From Gorillibacterium timonense (GTDB lineage Bacteria; Bacillota; Bacilli; Paenibacillales; NBRC-103111): DNA of 64,000 bases. The stretch is taken from positions 124,001 to 188,000 of the forward strand of contig NZ_LN881724.1 of NCBI RefSeq assembly GCF_001457415.1, in the 5' to 3' direction. Of this stretch, positions 24,848 through 33,581 are shown in pieces. Under the pieces are notes generated by a model, which worked only from the letters and a program-made list of their open reading frames with translations, did no database searches and was not told the DNA's origin. Position numbers and translations under genes: made by a program. Numbering within the stretch: the stretch's first letter is position 1; the number at the start of each line of letters is the position of its first letter.

Positions 24848-27760
24848 GTGAGTTTTAAGAGAAGGCAATATGTAGGCTTCGGCCTTGTATTAGCCATGTT
24901 GTTTTTGCTGTTAACCCTCATCATCGTGATGCTCAATACCTTGAAGGGGAATTTTGATGAGATCACCGGTGACCGTTATGGCAAGGTGGACATCATTACG
25001 GATATTCGATCGAACATTTTTGCCATCGACAGCCACATGGGGAATGCTCTTCTCTATTCCGATCAAGAAGCGGAGCATTTGGCCGAAGTGAACGCCGGAA
25101 GGCAGGAAATTTCTAGCGAAGTGGCGACTCTCCAGCAGATTGTCAATACGTCGGAAGGCAAGGGGCTGCTGACGGCTCTCGAAAGCCGTTTGAATGATTA
25201 TTTCGCCGTTCAGCAAACCTTTGCTCTCAGCTTGGCGAGCGGAGACAAGGAGGAAGCCCGGAATCTCTTTATGTCCAAAGAGCAGATGGTGATCGAACCC
25301 ATTCTTAGCTCCCTGAACGAGTTCGAATCGTTCCAGAAAAACCTGGTTGATCAGAGAATGACGGATTACCAAAGCAATCATAAGATGACGTTCACGATCA
25401 TCATTACGTCCGGTTTCATGTTCCTGCTCTTGGGCATCCTGGCCGCCACGTGGGTCATTCGCAGCACCATCGGCAGCCTCCGGAAGGTGAAAGAGACGAT
25501 GCGCCAGGTGGATGTGGCCGATCCGGCTCCGCTTCCACTCCTTAGCATCACGATAAGGGACGAGATCGGAGACATATCCGCCGCCTTCAATCAGATGATT
25601 GTTCATATTGAGACATACCGGACGAATGAGCGGATCTATAACTCCCAAATGGAACGAGAGAATCTGCTGCAGGCCCGTCTGGCGGAGGTGTCCGATCTCT
25701 ATCTGGGAATGTCGGACGTAACCGTTTTGGGAGAGAGCTTCATCCGAACGGTGACCCCTATGCTGAAAGCGTCCTATGGAGTCCTCTACCTAGCTCGGCA
25801 GAGTACGCTCACGAAGCTTGCAGCTTATGCCGATCAAGGGGAAGCTGTCGGCGCTGCGGAGATTCGTTTTGGCCAGGGCTTGGCCGGGCAAGCGGCGTTG
25901 GAGCAGAGGATCCTGCGGCTTGACCAGACGCCGGACTCCTATATTCAGGTATCGTCGGCTCTCGGCTCCGCCCCCGCCCGTTCGATTCTGGTGGCGCCGA
26001 TCGTCTATGAAGGCCGGACGGTCGCCGTACTGGAATTCGCGACACTCGGCGAATTTGGAGAGGATGAGGAAGAGCTGCTCTCCCGAATCGTCGAAACGAT
26101 GGGCATTACCCTCGACAACGTCGAAGGACGGATGGAGGTGGAACGCCTGCTGGCGGAGTCGCAAACCTTGACGGAGGAGCTGCAGTCCCAATCCGAGGAA
26201 TTGCAAAGCCAATCGGAGGAACTGCAATCCCAATCGGAAGAGCTTCGTATCTCCAATGAACAGCTGGAAGAACAGAACGGCCTGATCCTGCAGAGAGCGC
26301 AGGAGCTCGATCATATCCGCAAGGAATTGGAGATCCGCAACGGAGAATTGGAGCTCAGCTTCCGGTACAAATCGGAATTCCTCGCCAATATGTCCCATGA
26401 GCTGAGGACTCCGCTTAACAGCATTCTGATTTTATCCCAGATGCTGATGGAGAACCGGCAGGGCCACTTGAACCCGGAGGAGGAGGAATACTCCCAAACG
26501 ATTCATCATTCCGGACAGGATCTGCTTACCTTGATCAATGATATTCTGGATCTCTCCAAGGTGGAAGCCGGCAAGATCCAGCTGGAGATCGGCGACGTCA
26601 GCCTGCTGGATTTGCCTACGACATTTAAGTGGAACTTCGAGCCTCTGGCGCTTAAGAAGGGGCTCGAGTTCAGCACGGTCCTGTCTCCTGAGCTTCCAGA
26701 GGTCATTCGGACCGATGAGCAGCGGCTTCATCAGATTCTGAAGAATCTTTTGTCCAATGCGATCAAGTTTACCGAAAAAGGGTCGGTCAAGCTGAACGTC
26801 TACCGTCCGGATGAAGCCGAAATGTGCCGGGTTTATCCGAGTGGAGTGCGCGCGAGCGTGGAGGATGCCCGATTGCTCGCGAATCCGTTCGACGAGCCAA
26901 ATGGCGAAGTGCATGCGGAGGCGGGTTCTGACTATATCGCCTTCTCCGTCACGGATACGGGCATTGGCGTCCCCAAGGACAAGCAGACGCTGATCTTTGA
27001 GGCTTTCCAGCAAGCGGATGGGGCGACCAGCCGCAAATATGGCGGGACCGGGCTCGGTCTGTCGATTTCGAAGGAATTCGCCGCTCTTCTCGGAGGATTC
27101 ATCGCCATGGATAGCGAGGAGGGCAGCGGAAGCACCTTTGTCCTGTACCTGCCCATGCAGTATTCCGAAGAGCAGGCCGATAAGTTTGCATGTGCAAGCC
27201 GGAGCTCGGAGATCACGACGGCGGAACGGATGGCTGCCGCTGCGGCCGAAGTGCTGTCAGCCGGGAGCACCCGGCCCGGGATTGAGTCGCTTTTCGCCGC
27301 CTTTGAGAAAAGCGGACCGAAGCCGGTGTCCGCCGATCAACTGCTTGAAAGCTCATCCACTCTCGTCCATCCGGACAACGAGCTGTTCCGGGACAAGAAG
27401 GTGCTTATCGTCGACGACGATGTCCGCAATGTGTTCGCGCTCACCGTGGCATTGGAGAACCAGGGAATGATCGTCCGCTCGGCCATGAACGGCAAAGAAG
27501 CCATTGAAGAGCTGGAGAAGGATTCCGGCTACGACCTGGTTCTCATGGATATCATGATGCCGGAGATGGATGGGTACAAAACCATGCGCACGATCCGTGG
27601 ACCGCTCGGCTTCGAGAAGCTTCCGGTAATCGCTTTGACGGCTAAGGCCATGAAGAATGATCGGGAGAAATGCTTGGAGGCGGGAGCGTCGGATTATATC
27701 AGCAAACCACTCAATCTGGATCAACTGTTCTCGCTGATGAGGGTTTGGCTGGCGAATTAA
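24848..27760 (+). CDS. Hybrid sensor histidine kinase with receiver
   Basis: The 970-residue membrane protein has, in order: TM1 (about 8-30), an extracytoplasmic four-helix-type sensor, TM2 (about 180-202), HAMP (about 205-260), GAF (about 285-425), a coiled coil with three tandem EELQSQS heptads (about 440-470), HisKA with the phospho-acceptor His517 in MSHELRTPLN, HATPase with TGIGVPKD and GGTGLGLSI, and a C-terminal receiver with Asp901 in LVLMDIMMPE. This resembles large hybrid kinases of Bacillales. It starts at GTG 24848 behind AAGGAGGGG with rather long spacing. The signal is unknown and no output regulator is adjacent. Confidence 0.93.
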   Translation: MSFKRRQYVGFGLVLAMLFLLLTLIIVMLNTLKGNFDEITGDRYGKVDIITDIRSNIFAIDSHMGNALLYSDQEAEHLAEVNAGRQEISSEVATLQQIVNTSEGKGLLTALESRLNDYFAVQQTFALSLASGDKEEARNLFMSKEQMVIEPILSSLNEFESFQKNLVDQRMTDYQSNHKMTFTIIITSGFMFLLLGILAATWVIRSTIGSLRKVKETMRQVDVADPAPLPLLSITIRDEIGDISAAFNQMIVHIETYRTNERIYNSQMERENLLQARLAEVSDLYLGMSDVTVLGESFIRTVTPMLKASYGVLYLARQSTLTKLAAYADQGEAVGAAEIRFGQGLAGQAALEQRILRLDQTPDSYIQVSSALGSAPARSILVAPIVYEGRTVAVLEFATLGEFGEDEEELLSRIVETMGITLDNVEGRMEVERLLAESQTLTEELQSQSEELQSQSEELQSQSEELRISNEQLEEQNGLILQRAQELDHIRKELEIRNGELELSFRYKSEFLANMSHELRTPLNSILILSQMLMENRQGHLNPEEEEYSQTIHHSGQDLLTLINDILDLSKVEAGKIQLEIGDVSLLDLPTTFKWNFEPLALKKGLEFSTVLSPELPEVIRTDEQRLHQILKNLLSNAIKFTEKGSVKLNVYRPDEAEMCRVYPSGVRASVEDARLLANPFDEPNGEVHAEAGSDYIAFSVTDTGIGVPKDKQTLIFEAFQQADGATSRKYGGTGLGLSISKEFAALLGGFIAMDSEEGSGSTFVLYLPMQYSEEQADKFACASRSSEITTAERMAAAAAEVLSAGSTRPGIESLFAAFEKSGPKPVSADQLLESSSTLVHPDNELFRDKKVLIVDDDVRNVFALTVALENQGMIVRSAMNGKEAIEELEKDSGYDLVLMDIMMPEMDGYKTMRTIRGPLGFEKLPVIALTAKAMKNDREKCLEAGASDYISKPLNLDQLFSLMRVWLAN

Positions 27761-27868
27761 GTCGCTTGAATAGAACGGATTCCGTCATGCACAAAGCCGC
27801 CTTCATTCCCACCGATCATCGTGGATTGAACTGCACCCCGTCAAGTAGACAGTGGAAAAAAGTAAAAA

Positions 27869-28726
27869 CTATGCGGCCTTAGCTCTGAATTCCAAGGGGC
27901 TGAGGCCGTTTAATTTCTCTTGTAGTCTTACGTTATTGTAAAAGGCGATGTACGCCTCGATATCCCTTTTCAATAGCTCGAAGGTCCCGTACGTGTTCAA
28001 ATAATACTTTTCGCTCTTCAATGCTCCCCAGAAGGACTCCATAGGCCCGTTATCGATACATCTACCAACACGAGACATGCTCTGAATAAGATTCCCCTGC
28101 TTCAGCATCGTTTTAAACGGGAGGGACGTGTACTGGAACCCCCGGTCACTGTGAAGCAAGGGGGTACTTGCAGGTACGGCTCGCAAAGCTTGACGAAGCG
28201 TCTCGAAGACCAGCTCGTTGTTGTTGGCATGTCCGATGACGTAGGACACAATGCTATTGTCATGCAGATCCAGGATCGCACTTAAGTACGCTTTTTGTCC
28301 ATTTCCGTATTTGAATTCCGTCACGTCCGTCACCCATTTTTGGTTAGGTGCATCCGCTTGGAACTTCCGATTCAGCAAGTTCTCTGCCACATGCTGCGGC
28401 GTGGAATGGGGATACTTCTTCCTCTTTCTCCGGATAACCGATTGGATTCCCGCAATGCGCATCAAGCGCAGGATTCGCTTGCGGTTTATGGCTTGACCGG
28501 TTTGCCTTCGCAGATTCAGGGTTAAGCGGCGATACCCATAGATTCGACCTACCTTCTCATACAGCTCAACCATCGTTTCTGTCAGTTGGGCATTTTCCCT
28601 TTCCCGACAGTTGGGCGTCCGCCTCAACCATTTGTAGTAGCTGGAACGTGGGATACTTGCAATCGTACACAGAAGCTGAATGCGAAATCCCTCTTTCTGT
28701 TGCACCTGTTGTATGGCGAGATACAT
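27869..28726 (-). CDS. IS3-family transposase OrfB (DDE integrase)
   Basis: The 285-residue protein is the catalytic part, with an HTH_21-type region (YGYRRLTLNL) and the rve integrase core. The DDE triad is readable as WVTDVTEF, LHSDRGFQY and the Glu in GPMESFWGALKSE. It is expressed as OrfAB by -1 frameshifting from orfA; the ATG at 28726 would give the short form. Confidence 0.92.
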   Translation of the reverse strand: MYLAIQQVQQKEGFRIQLLCTIASIPRSSYYKWLRRTPNCRERENAQLTETMVELYEKVGRIYGYRRLTLNLRRQTGQAINRKRILRLMRIAGIQSVIRRKRKKYPHSTPQHVAENLLNRKFQADAPNQKWVTDVTEFKYGNGQKAYLSAILDLHDNSIVSYVIGHANNNELVFETLRQALRAVPASTPLLHSDRGFQYTSLPFKTMLKQGNLIQSMSRVGRCIDNGPMESFWGALKSEKYYLNTYGTFELLKRDIEAYIAFYNNVRLQEKLNGLSPLEFRAKAA

Positions 28727-28746
28727 GTTCTCCTGACAGGCTTGGC

Positions 28747-29427
28747 TTAGCGTCGCCTCCTTTCGAGTTCCTGTAATTTTTTTAGGAGTGCATTCTCCGC
28801 TCGCAAGCGTTCATTCTCGTATTCGAGCTTCTTCATTGCAAGCTTGTGAAGATCAGCCTCGGTCAGTTCCTCCGGCGCTTTCGTTCGCCCTCGTCCATCT
28901 GCCAACGCTTCTGGCCCACCGGCTTCAAACTTCTTCACCCACTGGTAGATTTGATAATACGAAACCTGATACTGCTCGGATGTTTTGCGGTAGTCGTGCC
29001 GATTGGCCAGGCAGTAATGAACCATTTCGATTCGTTCTTGCCAGGTCGTTGTGCGTCCCTTCGTCATAGCGGTTGCTCTCCCTTTATGGGTTTTTAGGCT
29101 GCTATGACGATTATACTTCGTAATCCAGTCGCGTAGTTGGGTCCGGCTAGCGATTCCATATTTTTCGATGATGTCATTCCCGGATCCCTCCGCGTTCAAG
29201 TACGCCTGAACCGCTTGAAGCTTCAACTCTTCCGAGTACGTACGATTGCCGGATCGACGTTCCAGCCCCGCATAGCCGAACCTTTGGTAGTTGCGCCGCC
29301 AATCCTTAATTGTGCTGATCGCAACACCAATACGTTGACTCGATGCAATTACACTTATTTCGCCACTTTCGATCGCCTTCACGATCGCCAACCGCTCTAC
29401 GGCTGGAATCCGTTTCGTTGTGGACAT
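28747..29427 (-). CDS. IS3-family transposase OrfA
   Basis: The 226-residue protein has two helix-turn-helix units for binding the terminal repeats (ASSQRIGVAISTIKDWRRNY and a second with SYYQIYQWVKKFE) and a C-terminal leucine-zipper-like coiled coil that ends in a basic tail. The double-HTH form is typical of the IS150 group. The ATG at 29427 follows AAGGGGAG; a TTG two codons upstream is less likely. Confidence 0.9.
   Translation of the reverse strand: MSTTKRIPAVERLAIVKAIESGEISVIASSQRIGVAISTIKDWRRNYQRFGYAGLERRSGNRTYSEELKLQAVQAYLNAEGSGNDIIEKYGIASRTQLRDWITKYNRHSSLKTHKGRATAMTKGRTTTWQERIEMVHYCLANRHDYRKTSEQYQVSYYQIYQWVKKFEAGGPEALADGRGRTKAPEELTEADLHKLAMKKLEYENERLRAENALLKKLQELERRRR
28777..28783 (-). 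other. Programmed -1 frameshift site of the IS
   Basis: On the minus strand the orfA frame reads CTA AAA AAA TTA. The A7 run gives A_AAA_AAA in the correct register for a -1 slip, after which the frame continues into orfB without a stop to yield the OrfAB transposase. Confidence 0.8.
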
Positions 29428-29532
29428 AGACAAAACTCCCCTTAAGCAACAGGTTTGTTTATTTCACCTGTCTACTTTAAGGGGAGCATATCAGATTTGA
29501 AGGCGGCTTATCCTTTTCAATCAGAGGGCATT

Positions 29533-29580
29533 AAAAAATCCGAAGTCCACACGCACACTCCGATGCGGGCTTTCGGATTG
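29533..29580 (-). terminator. Terminator of the TetR gene
   Basis: AATCCGAA (29537-29544) pairs with TTCGGATT (29572-29579), with partly paired GTCC/GGGC inside. Read on the minus strand the hairpin ends in six T residues, just downstream of the tetR-type gene. Confidence 0.75.
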
Positions 29581-29587
29581 TTCTTTC

Positions 29588-30229
29588 TCAGAAGAGCAGC
29601 GGTTTCTCCATGGGAGAAGGCAACCAGCTCTCCGAATCCCCGAGCAGGATATCGACGCAGCGGTCGATAAGACGGGAGGCTCTATGGAGTTGCTCCGCTG
29701 GATCGCCGGGCGGATCGAGGAAATTCATGATCATGCCGTGAAGCATGAACAGGTAAATGCGGTATAACGTTTGGGCGGAATCCATCTTTTTGGCCGGTAG
29801 GCAGGAGATGACCGCTTCCCGCAAACGAGTGAAGATGCGGCTGCGCAGTCGGTCGCATTCTTCCGGTTCGTCTGTTACGCGGATCGTGGGAGCTCCCTGG
29901 AAGAGAATCATCGTCGTGCTGCGCTGGAAGAGGCAGAAGGAGATGACCTCTTTGCTTGCCAGTCGAAGACGTTCTGTCGGGCTGATGACGGGATCGTGCG
30001 CTAATTCCTCCAGAATCGATTCCAGACGCTCCAGCAACGGACAAGCCATTTGCCGCAGAAGGTCTTCCTTGTCCTTGTAATACATGTAAATGAGGGTATG
30101 GGAGCAGCCCGCTTCCTTGGCGATCTCCCTCATCGTCACCCGATTGAAGCCCTGAGTGGAAAAGAGCTTGGCTGCAGCGTCTTCGATGTTCTTTTTGGCG
30201 ACAATTCCTTTCGAAACCCGCATTCGCAT
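29588..30229 (-). CDS. TetR/AcrR-family regulator
   Basis: The 213-residue repressor has the standard N-terminal TetR helix-turn-helix (AKLFSTQGFNRVTMREIAKEAGCSHTLIYMYYKDKEDLL) and a divergent ligand domain. Start codons at 30229 and 30223 are both possible; GAGTGG lies just upstream. It diverges from the nicotinamidase gene, but no operator is obvious and its targets are unknown. Confidence 0.88.
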   Translation of the reverse strand: MRMRVSKGIVAKKNIEDAAAKLFSTQGFNRVTMREIAKEAGCSHTLIYMYYKDKEDLLRQMACPLLERLESILEELAHDPVISPTERLRLASKEVISFCLFQRSTTMILFQGAPTIRVTDEPEECDRLRSRIFTRLREAVISCLPAKKMDSAQTLYRIYLFMLHGMIMNFLDPPGDPAEQLHRASRLIDRCVDILLGDSESWLPSPMEKPLLF

Positions 30230-30427
30230 CCACTCGCTCTCTTCTCCAGAATCCCTTCAACGAATACAGGCAACCGCCGAACAAGTCTAACCAATGGTTG
30301 CTTCGTTTAATCATAAAGGGAGATCGAAAAGAGTGTCAATGAAAATTTTAGCGAATTAATACTTTAACGCGATAAAAAATTCCATTCAGATCAACAAAAA
30401 CTCATTTTCAACAGGCGAAACAAGCGT

Positions 30428-30456
30428 TTGGGCTGGATTGTTCTATAGTATATAAT
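30428..30456 (+). promoter_or_regulatory. Promoter of the NAD salvage operon
   Basis: TTGGGC (30428-30433), a 17-base spacer and a perfect TATAAT (30451-30456) stand about 50 bases before the nicotinamidase start. Confidence 0.75.
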
Positions 30457-30507
30457 AGGACCAAGAAAAGGAAAAGTTAATTTTTCATTTCGAGAGGGGA
30501 GATCTCC

Positions 30508-31044
30508 ATGGAAGCTTTGATCGTGATCGATTATACGGTTGACTTTGTGAATGGCAAGCTGCCGGTGGGGGAGCCTGCACTCTTGATCGAGGATCGCATC
30601 GCCGAGCTGACGGAAGCGCACGTTCGCCGCGGCGATCTCGTGGTTATGGCGGTTGACCTGCATGAAGAGAATGACCCGGATCATCCGGAGTCGAAGCTAT
30701 TTCCGCCTCACAATATCCGCGGAACCGAAGGGCGCGAGCTGTTCGGCAAGCTCCGAGAGGTGTACGACCGGAACCGAGACCACATCCTCTGGATGGACAA
30801 AACCCGCTACAGCTCCTTCCACGGCACGCCGCTTGAGGACGAACTGAGGAGTCGGGGGATTGACACCCTTCATCTGGTCGGGGTATGCACGGATATCTGC
30901 GTGCTTCACACGGCGGTGGACGCCTATAACCGGGGCTTCCGCATGGTGATCCATCCGTCTGCCGTCGCCAGCTTTAATGCGGCCGGACACGAATGGGCGC
31001 TTCAGCATTTCCGCGGGTCGCTTGGAGCCGATGTCCGCGACTAG
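30508..31044 (+). CDS. pncA: Isochorismatase-family hydrolase, probable nicotinamidase
   Basis: The 178-residue cysteine hydrolase has the triad Asp8 (VIDYTVDF), Lys98 (MDKTRYSSF) and Cys131 (CTDICV), with a cis-peptide GV before it. The family includes nicotinamidase and isochorismatase. Placement 55 bases upstream of pncB makes nicotinamide deamidation to nicotinate the best reading. The RBS is GAGAGGGGAG. Confidence 0.85.
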   Translation: MEALIVIDYTVDFVNGKLPVGEPALLIEDRIAELTEAHVRRGDLVVMAVDLHEENDPDHPESKLFPPHNIRGTEGRELFGKLREVYDRNRDHILWMDKTRYSSFHGTPLEDELRSRGIDTLHLVGVCTDICVLHTAVDAYNRGFRMVIHPSAVASFNAAGHEWALQHFRGSLGADVRD

Positions 31045-31099
31045 TACCCGTATGCCCGCTTAATCAAAAACTATCATTCCAACAAAGGAGAACCTGCAC

Positions 31100-32539
31100 A
31101 TGTCGAACGTCGGTCTCGCTTTACATACGGATAAGTACCAGATCAACATGCTGTACGCCCATTGGATGAACAAGACGATGGACCGCAAGGCGGTCTTCGA
31201 TGTCTATTTCCGCAAGCAGCCCTTCGGAGGTGGCTTTGCCGTTTTTGCAGGTCTGGAGAGGGTGATTCACTATATAAACGAGCTTCACTTTGATGAAGAA
31301 TCCCTCCGCTACTTGGCGGAGCAGGAGGAGAATTACGATCCGCGCTTTCTCGAGGAGCTGCGTCATTTCCGTTTCAACGGAAGCATTCATTCCGTAGAAG
31401 AGGGAGAGATTGTATTCGCGGGAGAGCCAATCATGCGAGTCGAGGCCCGGATGTTCGAGGCCCAGCTGATCGAGACCGCACTGCTTAACTTCGTTAACTT
31501 TCAAACCTTGATCGCGACCAAGGCAGCCCGTGTCCGGCATGTTGCCAAAGAGGATGTATTGCTCGAGTTTGGAACCCGTCGGGCGCAGGAGCAGGATGCC
31601 GCGGTGTGGGGAGCTCGGGCAACCTATCTGGCGGGCTTCGACGCCACCTCCAATATGCTGGCCGGCTACCGCTTCGGCATTCCGACCAAAGGGACGCATG
31701 CGCATTCCTGGGTGCAGGATCACGATAGCGAGGAAGAGGCGTTTCTCCGCTTTGCCGAAGCTCTTCCCGATCAGGTGACGCTCTTGGTGGACACCTATGA
31801 TGTGCTGAAAAGCGGCGTCCCTAATGCCATCAAGACGGCGAGGGAGCTGGAGAAGAAGGGCAAGCGGCTGAAAGGAATCCGGCTGGACAGCGGGGACTTG
31901 GCGTATCTGTCGATCGAAGCGAGGAGAATGCTGGACGAAGCGGGGCTGACGGATGCCAAGATCACGGCTTCCAATGACCTCGATGAGGATACGATCTTTG
32001 AAATCAAGGCGCAGGGAGCGAAGATCGACATCTGGGGGGTCGGCACGAAGCTGATCACCGGCGGCAATCAGCCTGCTCTGGGCGGAGTCTACAAGCTGGT
32101 AGCCCGGGAAAAGGATGGCGAATTCGTCCCGACGATCAAGATATCAGCCAATCCGGAAAAAATCACAAACCCGGGCATCAAAGACATCTACCGGATCGTC
32201 AGCAAGGTATCCGGACGAGCGGAGGGCGACCTGATCACGCTGGCGGAGGGGGATGTTCCGGACGGAAGCCCCGTTCGCCTGTTCAACCCGACCCACACCT
32301 TCATCCAGAAAAAGGTAACGGATTACGAGGTCATTCCGCTGCTTAAGTCGATCTTCCGGGATGGCAAGCAGGTGTACAGCATCCCGCCTCTTGAGGAAAG
32401 CCGCAGGTTTCACTCGGAGCGGCTCAAGCTGTTTTGGCCGCAATATTTGCGGCGTCTGAACCCGGAAATCTATCCCGTCGACCTGAGCCGCAAAGCATGG
32501 GACATGAAGATGCAGTTGATTCAGGAGCATATGGAATAA
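31100..32539 (+). CDS. pncB: Nicotinate phosphoribosyltransferase
   Basis: The 479-residue enzyme converts nicotinate and PRPP to nicotinate mononucleotide in NAD salvage. Family motifs include DKYQINMLYAHW at the N-terminus, EFGTRRAQ with the phosphorylated-type histidine region KGTHAHSWVQ, and IRLDSGDLAYLS. The site AAAGGAG precedes the ATG. Together with the preceding hydrolase it completes the route from nicotinamide. Confidence 0.95.
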   Translation: MSNVGLALHTDKYQINMLYAHWMNKTMDRKAVFDVYFRKQPFGGGFAVFAGLERVIHYINELHFDEESLRYLAEQEENYDPRFLEELRHFRFNGSIHSVEEGEIVFAGEPIMRVEARMFEAQLIETALLNFVNFQTLIATKAARVRHVAKEDVLLEFGTRRAQEQDAAVWGARATYLAGFDATSNMLAGYRFGIPTKGTHAHSWVQDHDSEEEAFLRFAEALPDQVTLLVDTYDVLKSGVPNAIKTARELEKKGKRLKGIRLDSGDLAYLSIEARRMLDEAGLTDAKITASNDLDEDTIFEIKAQGAKIDIWGVGTKLITGGNQPALGGVYKLVAREKDGEFVPTIKISANPEKITNPGIKDIYRIVSKVSGRAEGDLITLAEGDVPDGSPVRLFNPTHTFIQKKVTDYEVIPLLKSIFRDGKQVYSIPPLEESRRFHSERLKLFWPQYLRRLNPEIYPVDLSRKAWDMKMQLIQEHME

Positions 32540-32651
32540 GGGGAAGCATCGCCAAGGATCGCTGGGCCAACCTGCCGCGGGCCTTGTTATGCCGGTCGCT
32601 CGGCACACTCACCGCTGTGCAGGCCATAGTCGAATAGTGGGCGTGATGAGA

Positions 32652-32676
32652 CGTTCCATTGGCATAAAATGGAACG
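32652..32676. other. Short hairpin upstream of sinR
   Basis: CGTTCCATT (32652-32660) pairs with AATGGAACG (32668-32676). There is no T run, so it is not a standard terminator. A TATAAT at 32720-32725 follows and probably belongs to the sinR promoter, although no good -35 is visible. Confidence 0.4.
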
Positions 32677-32761
32677 GCGAACTCCCTATCCTCGTCTCCC
32701 CTATTTCCACTTTTTTTGTTATAATGGGTCCGTAAGCATTCCCTGGTTTAAGGAGACTTCA

Positions 32762-33109
32762 ATGATCGGGAAACGTGTTCAAGAGCTTCGCATGAAGAAG
32801 GGGCTGACTTTATCGGAGTTAGCCGAACGGGCCGGAGTGGCCAAATCCTACCTCAGTACGATGGAGAGGGACATTCAGTCCAATCCGTCGATTCAATTTC
32901 TGGAAAAGATCGCTTCTGTGTTAAACGTCTCGGTGGAATCCCTGATCCATCCGGATCAAGAGGCGCAATCACCGAAGCGCACGGAGGATCTCGACGAGGA
33001 ATGGCGGTTGTTGGTACGAGATGCAATGGCATCGGGCATCAGCAAGGAACAGTTCCGCGATTTTCTGGAATACAACAAGTGGCGTTTGAACAAGGACAAG
33101 GACGAATAG
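32762..33109 (+). CDS. sinR: SinR-like biofilm/motility repressor
   Basis: The 115-residue protein aligns by eye along its length with Bacillus SinR. It has an XRE helix-turn-helix (LTLSELAERAGVAKSYLSTMERD, followed by NPSIQFLEKIASVLNVSVESLI) and a C-terminal helical hairpin LDEEWRLLVRDAM...SKEQFRDFLEY that in SinR mediates tetramerisation and SinI binding. In Bacillus SinR represses matrix genes. The start is the ATG at 32762 after AAGGAG. A terminator follows, separating it from the sinI-like gene. Confidence 0.9.
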   Translation: MIGKRVQELRMKKGLTLSELAERAGVAKSYLSTMERDIQSNPSIQFLEKIASVLNVSVESLIHPDQEAQSPKRTEDLDEEWRLLVRDAMASGISKEQFRDFLEYNKWRLNKDKDE

Positions 33110-33123
33110 GCATACATCGAATC

Positions 33124-33164
33124 ACGCTCCTATCTCCGCTTAGGCGGGGACGGGGGCGTTTTTC
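33124..33164 (+). terminator. Terminator of sinR
   Basis: ACGCTCC and TCTCCGC (33124-33139) pair with GCGGGGA and GGGGCGT (33143-33159) with G-T wobbles, followed by a T5 run. Confidence 0.75.
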
Positions 33165-33274
33165 ATTTGCGATGAAGCCCGTGCGCGGAATCGGGCAGGC
33201 ACCTCTCTGCGGTTCTGCGGGTAAGCTGTCGGAACCTGATGGAAACGTTCCGTTCGTGTAGGAATATTTTCCTA

Positions 33275-33322
33275 TCCGACAACGGATTGCGACATTCTCG
33301 CACGAAGCTTATCCGCTATAAT
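33275..33322 (+). promoter_or_regulatory. sinI promoter region with Spo0A-box-like site
   Basis: TATAAT lies at 33317-33322. TCCGACAA at 33275-33282 is the complement of TTGTCGGA, one base off the Spo0A box TTGTCGAA, and sits about 35 bases upstream of the -10. Spo0A activates sinI in Bacillus; here that is inferred. Confidence 0.4.
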
Positions 33323-33398
33323 GCAGAAAGCGGGTAAGGCCGATTGCTCTTAAGGTTACCAAAACGAAGGCCAAATATTGCCATTGGAGGCTGGAACG

Positions 33399-33581
33399 AT
33401 GAATGGAATGACGGAGCGCATGGAGGAACTGGACGAAGAATGGCAAGAGCTCATGGTGACGGCGCGGCGGATCGGGCTGTCCGTTGAGCAGGTGCGGCTT
33501 TTCTTGACATGCCCGCATCCGGGTGCCATTGCAGATCCGGTTGTGCGCTTACATACGAACCATGCCCAGCACAGGGCTTAA
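33399..33581 (+). CDS. sinI: SinI-like antirepressor
   Basis: The 60-residue protein matches SinI in size and pattern: ELDEEWQELMVTARRIGLSVEQVRLFL is the SinR-binding helical hairpin, and the tail PHPGA...RLHTNHA resembles the short C-terminal tail of Bacillus SinI. It would disrupt the SinR tetramer by forming a heterodimer. The ATG at 33399 follows GGAGG. It lies downstream of sinR, the reverse of the Bacillus subtilis order, with its own promoter. Confidence 0.8.
   Translation: MNGMTERMEELDEEWQELMVTARRIGLSVEQVRLFLTCPHPGAIADPVVRLHTNHAQHRA

Larger units (their letters stand above)
27832..29488 (-). mobile_element. IS3-family insertion sequence (IS150-like)
   Basis: The 1657-bp element has terminal inverted repeats starting TGCACCCC at the left and, on the other strand, TGCTCCCC at the right. 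About 23 of the first 30 positions agree, including AAGTAGACAG. It carries overlapping orfA and orfB with an A7 slippery run. Both genes look intact, so it may still be active. No flanking target duplication is visible (left flank ends GAAC, right flank begins TATC). Confidence 0.9.
27794..29509. repeat. 12-bp inverted repeat split by the IS element
   Basis: AAGCCGCCTTCA (27794-27805) and TGAAGGCGGCTT (29498-29509) are perfect reverse complements, one on each side of the insertion sequence. Without the element they would be about 35 bases apart, a plausible stem-loop just after the histidine kinase gene. The IS appears to have entered the loop of its terminator. Confidence 0.6.

Noticed and set aside
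26158..26250. Tandem repeats in the kinase as a CRISPR-like array
   Set aside because: They are in-frame heptad codons within a coding region, without spacers.
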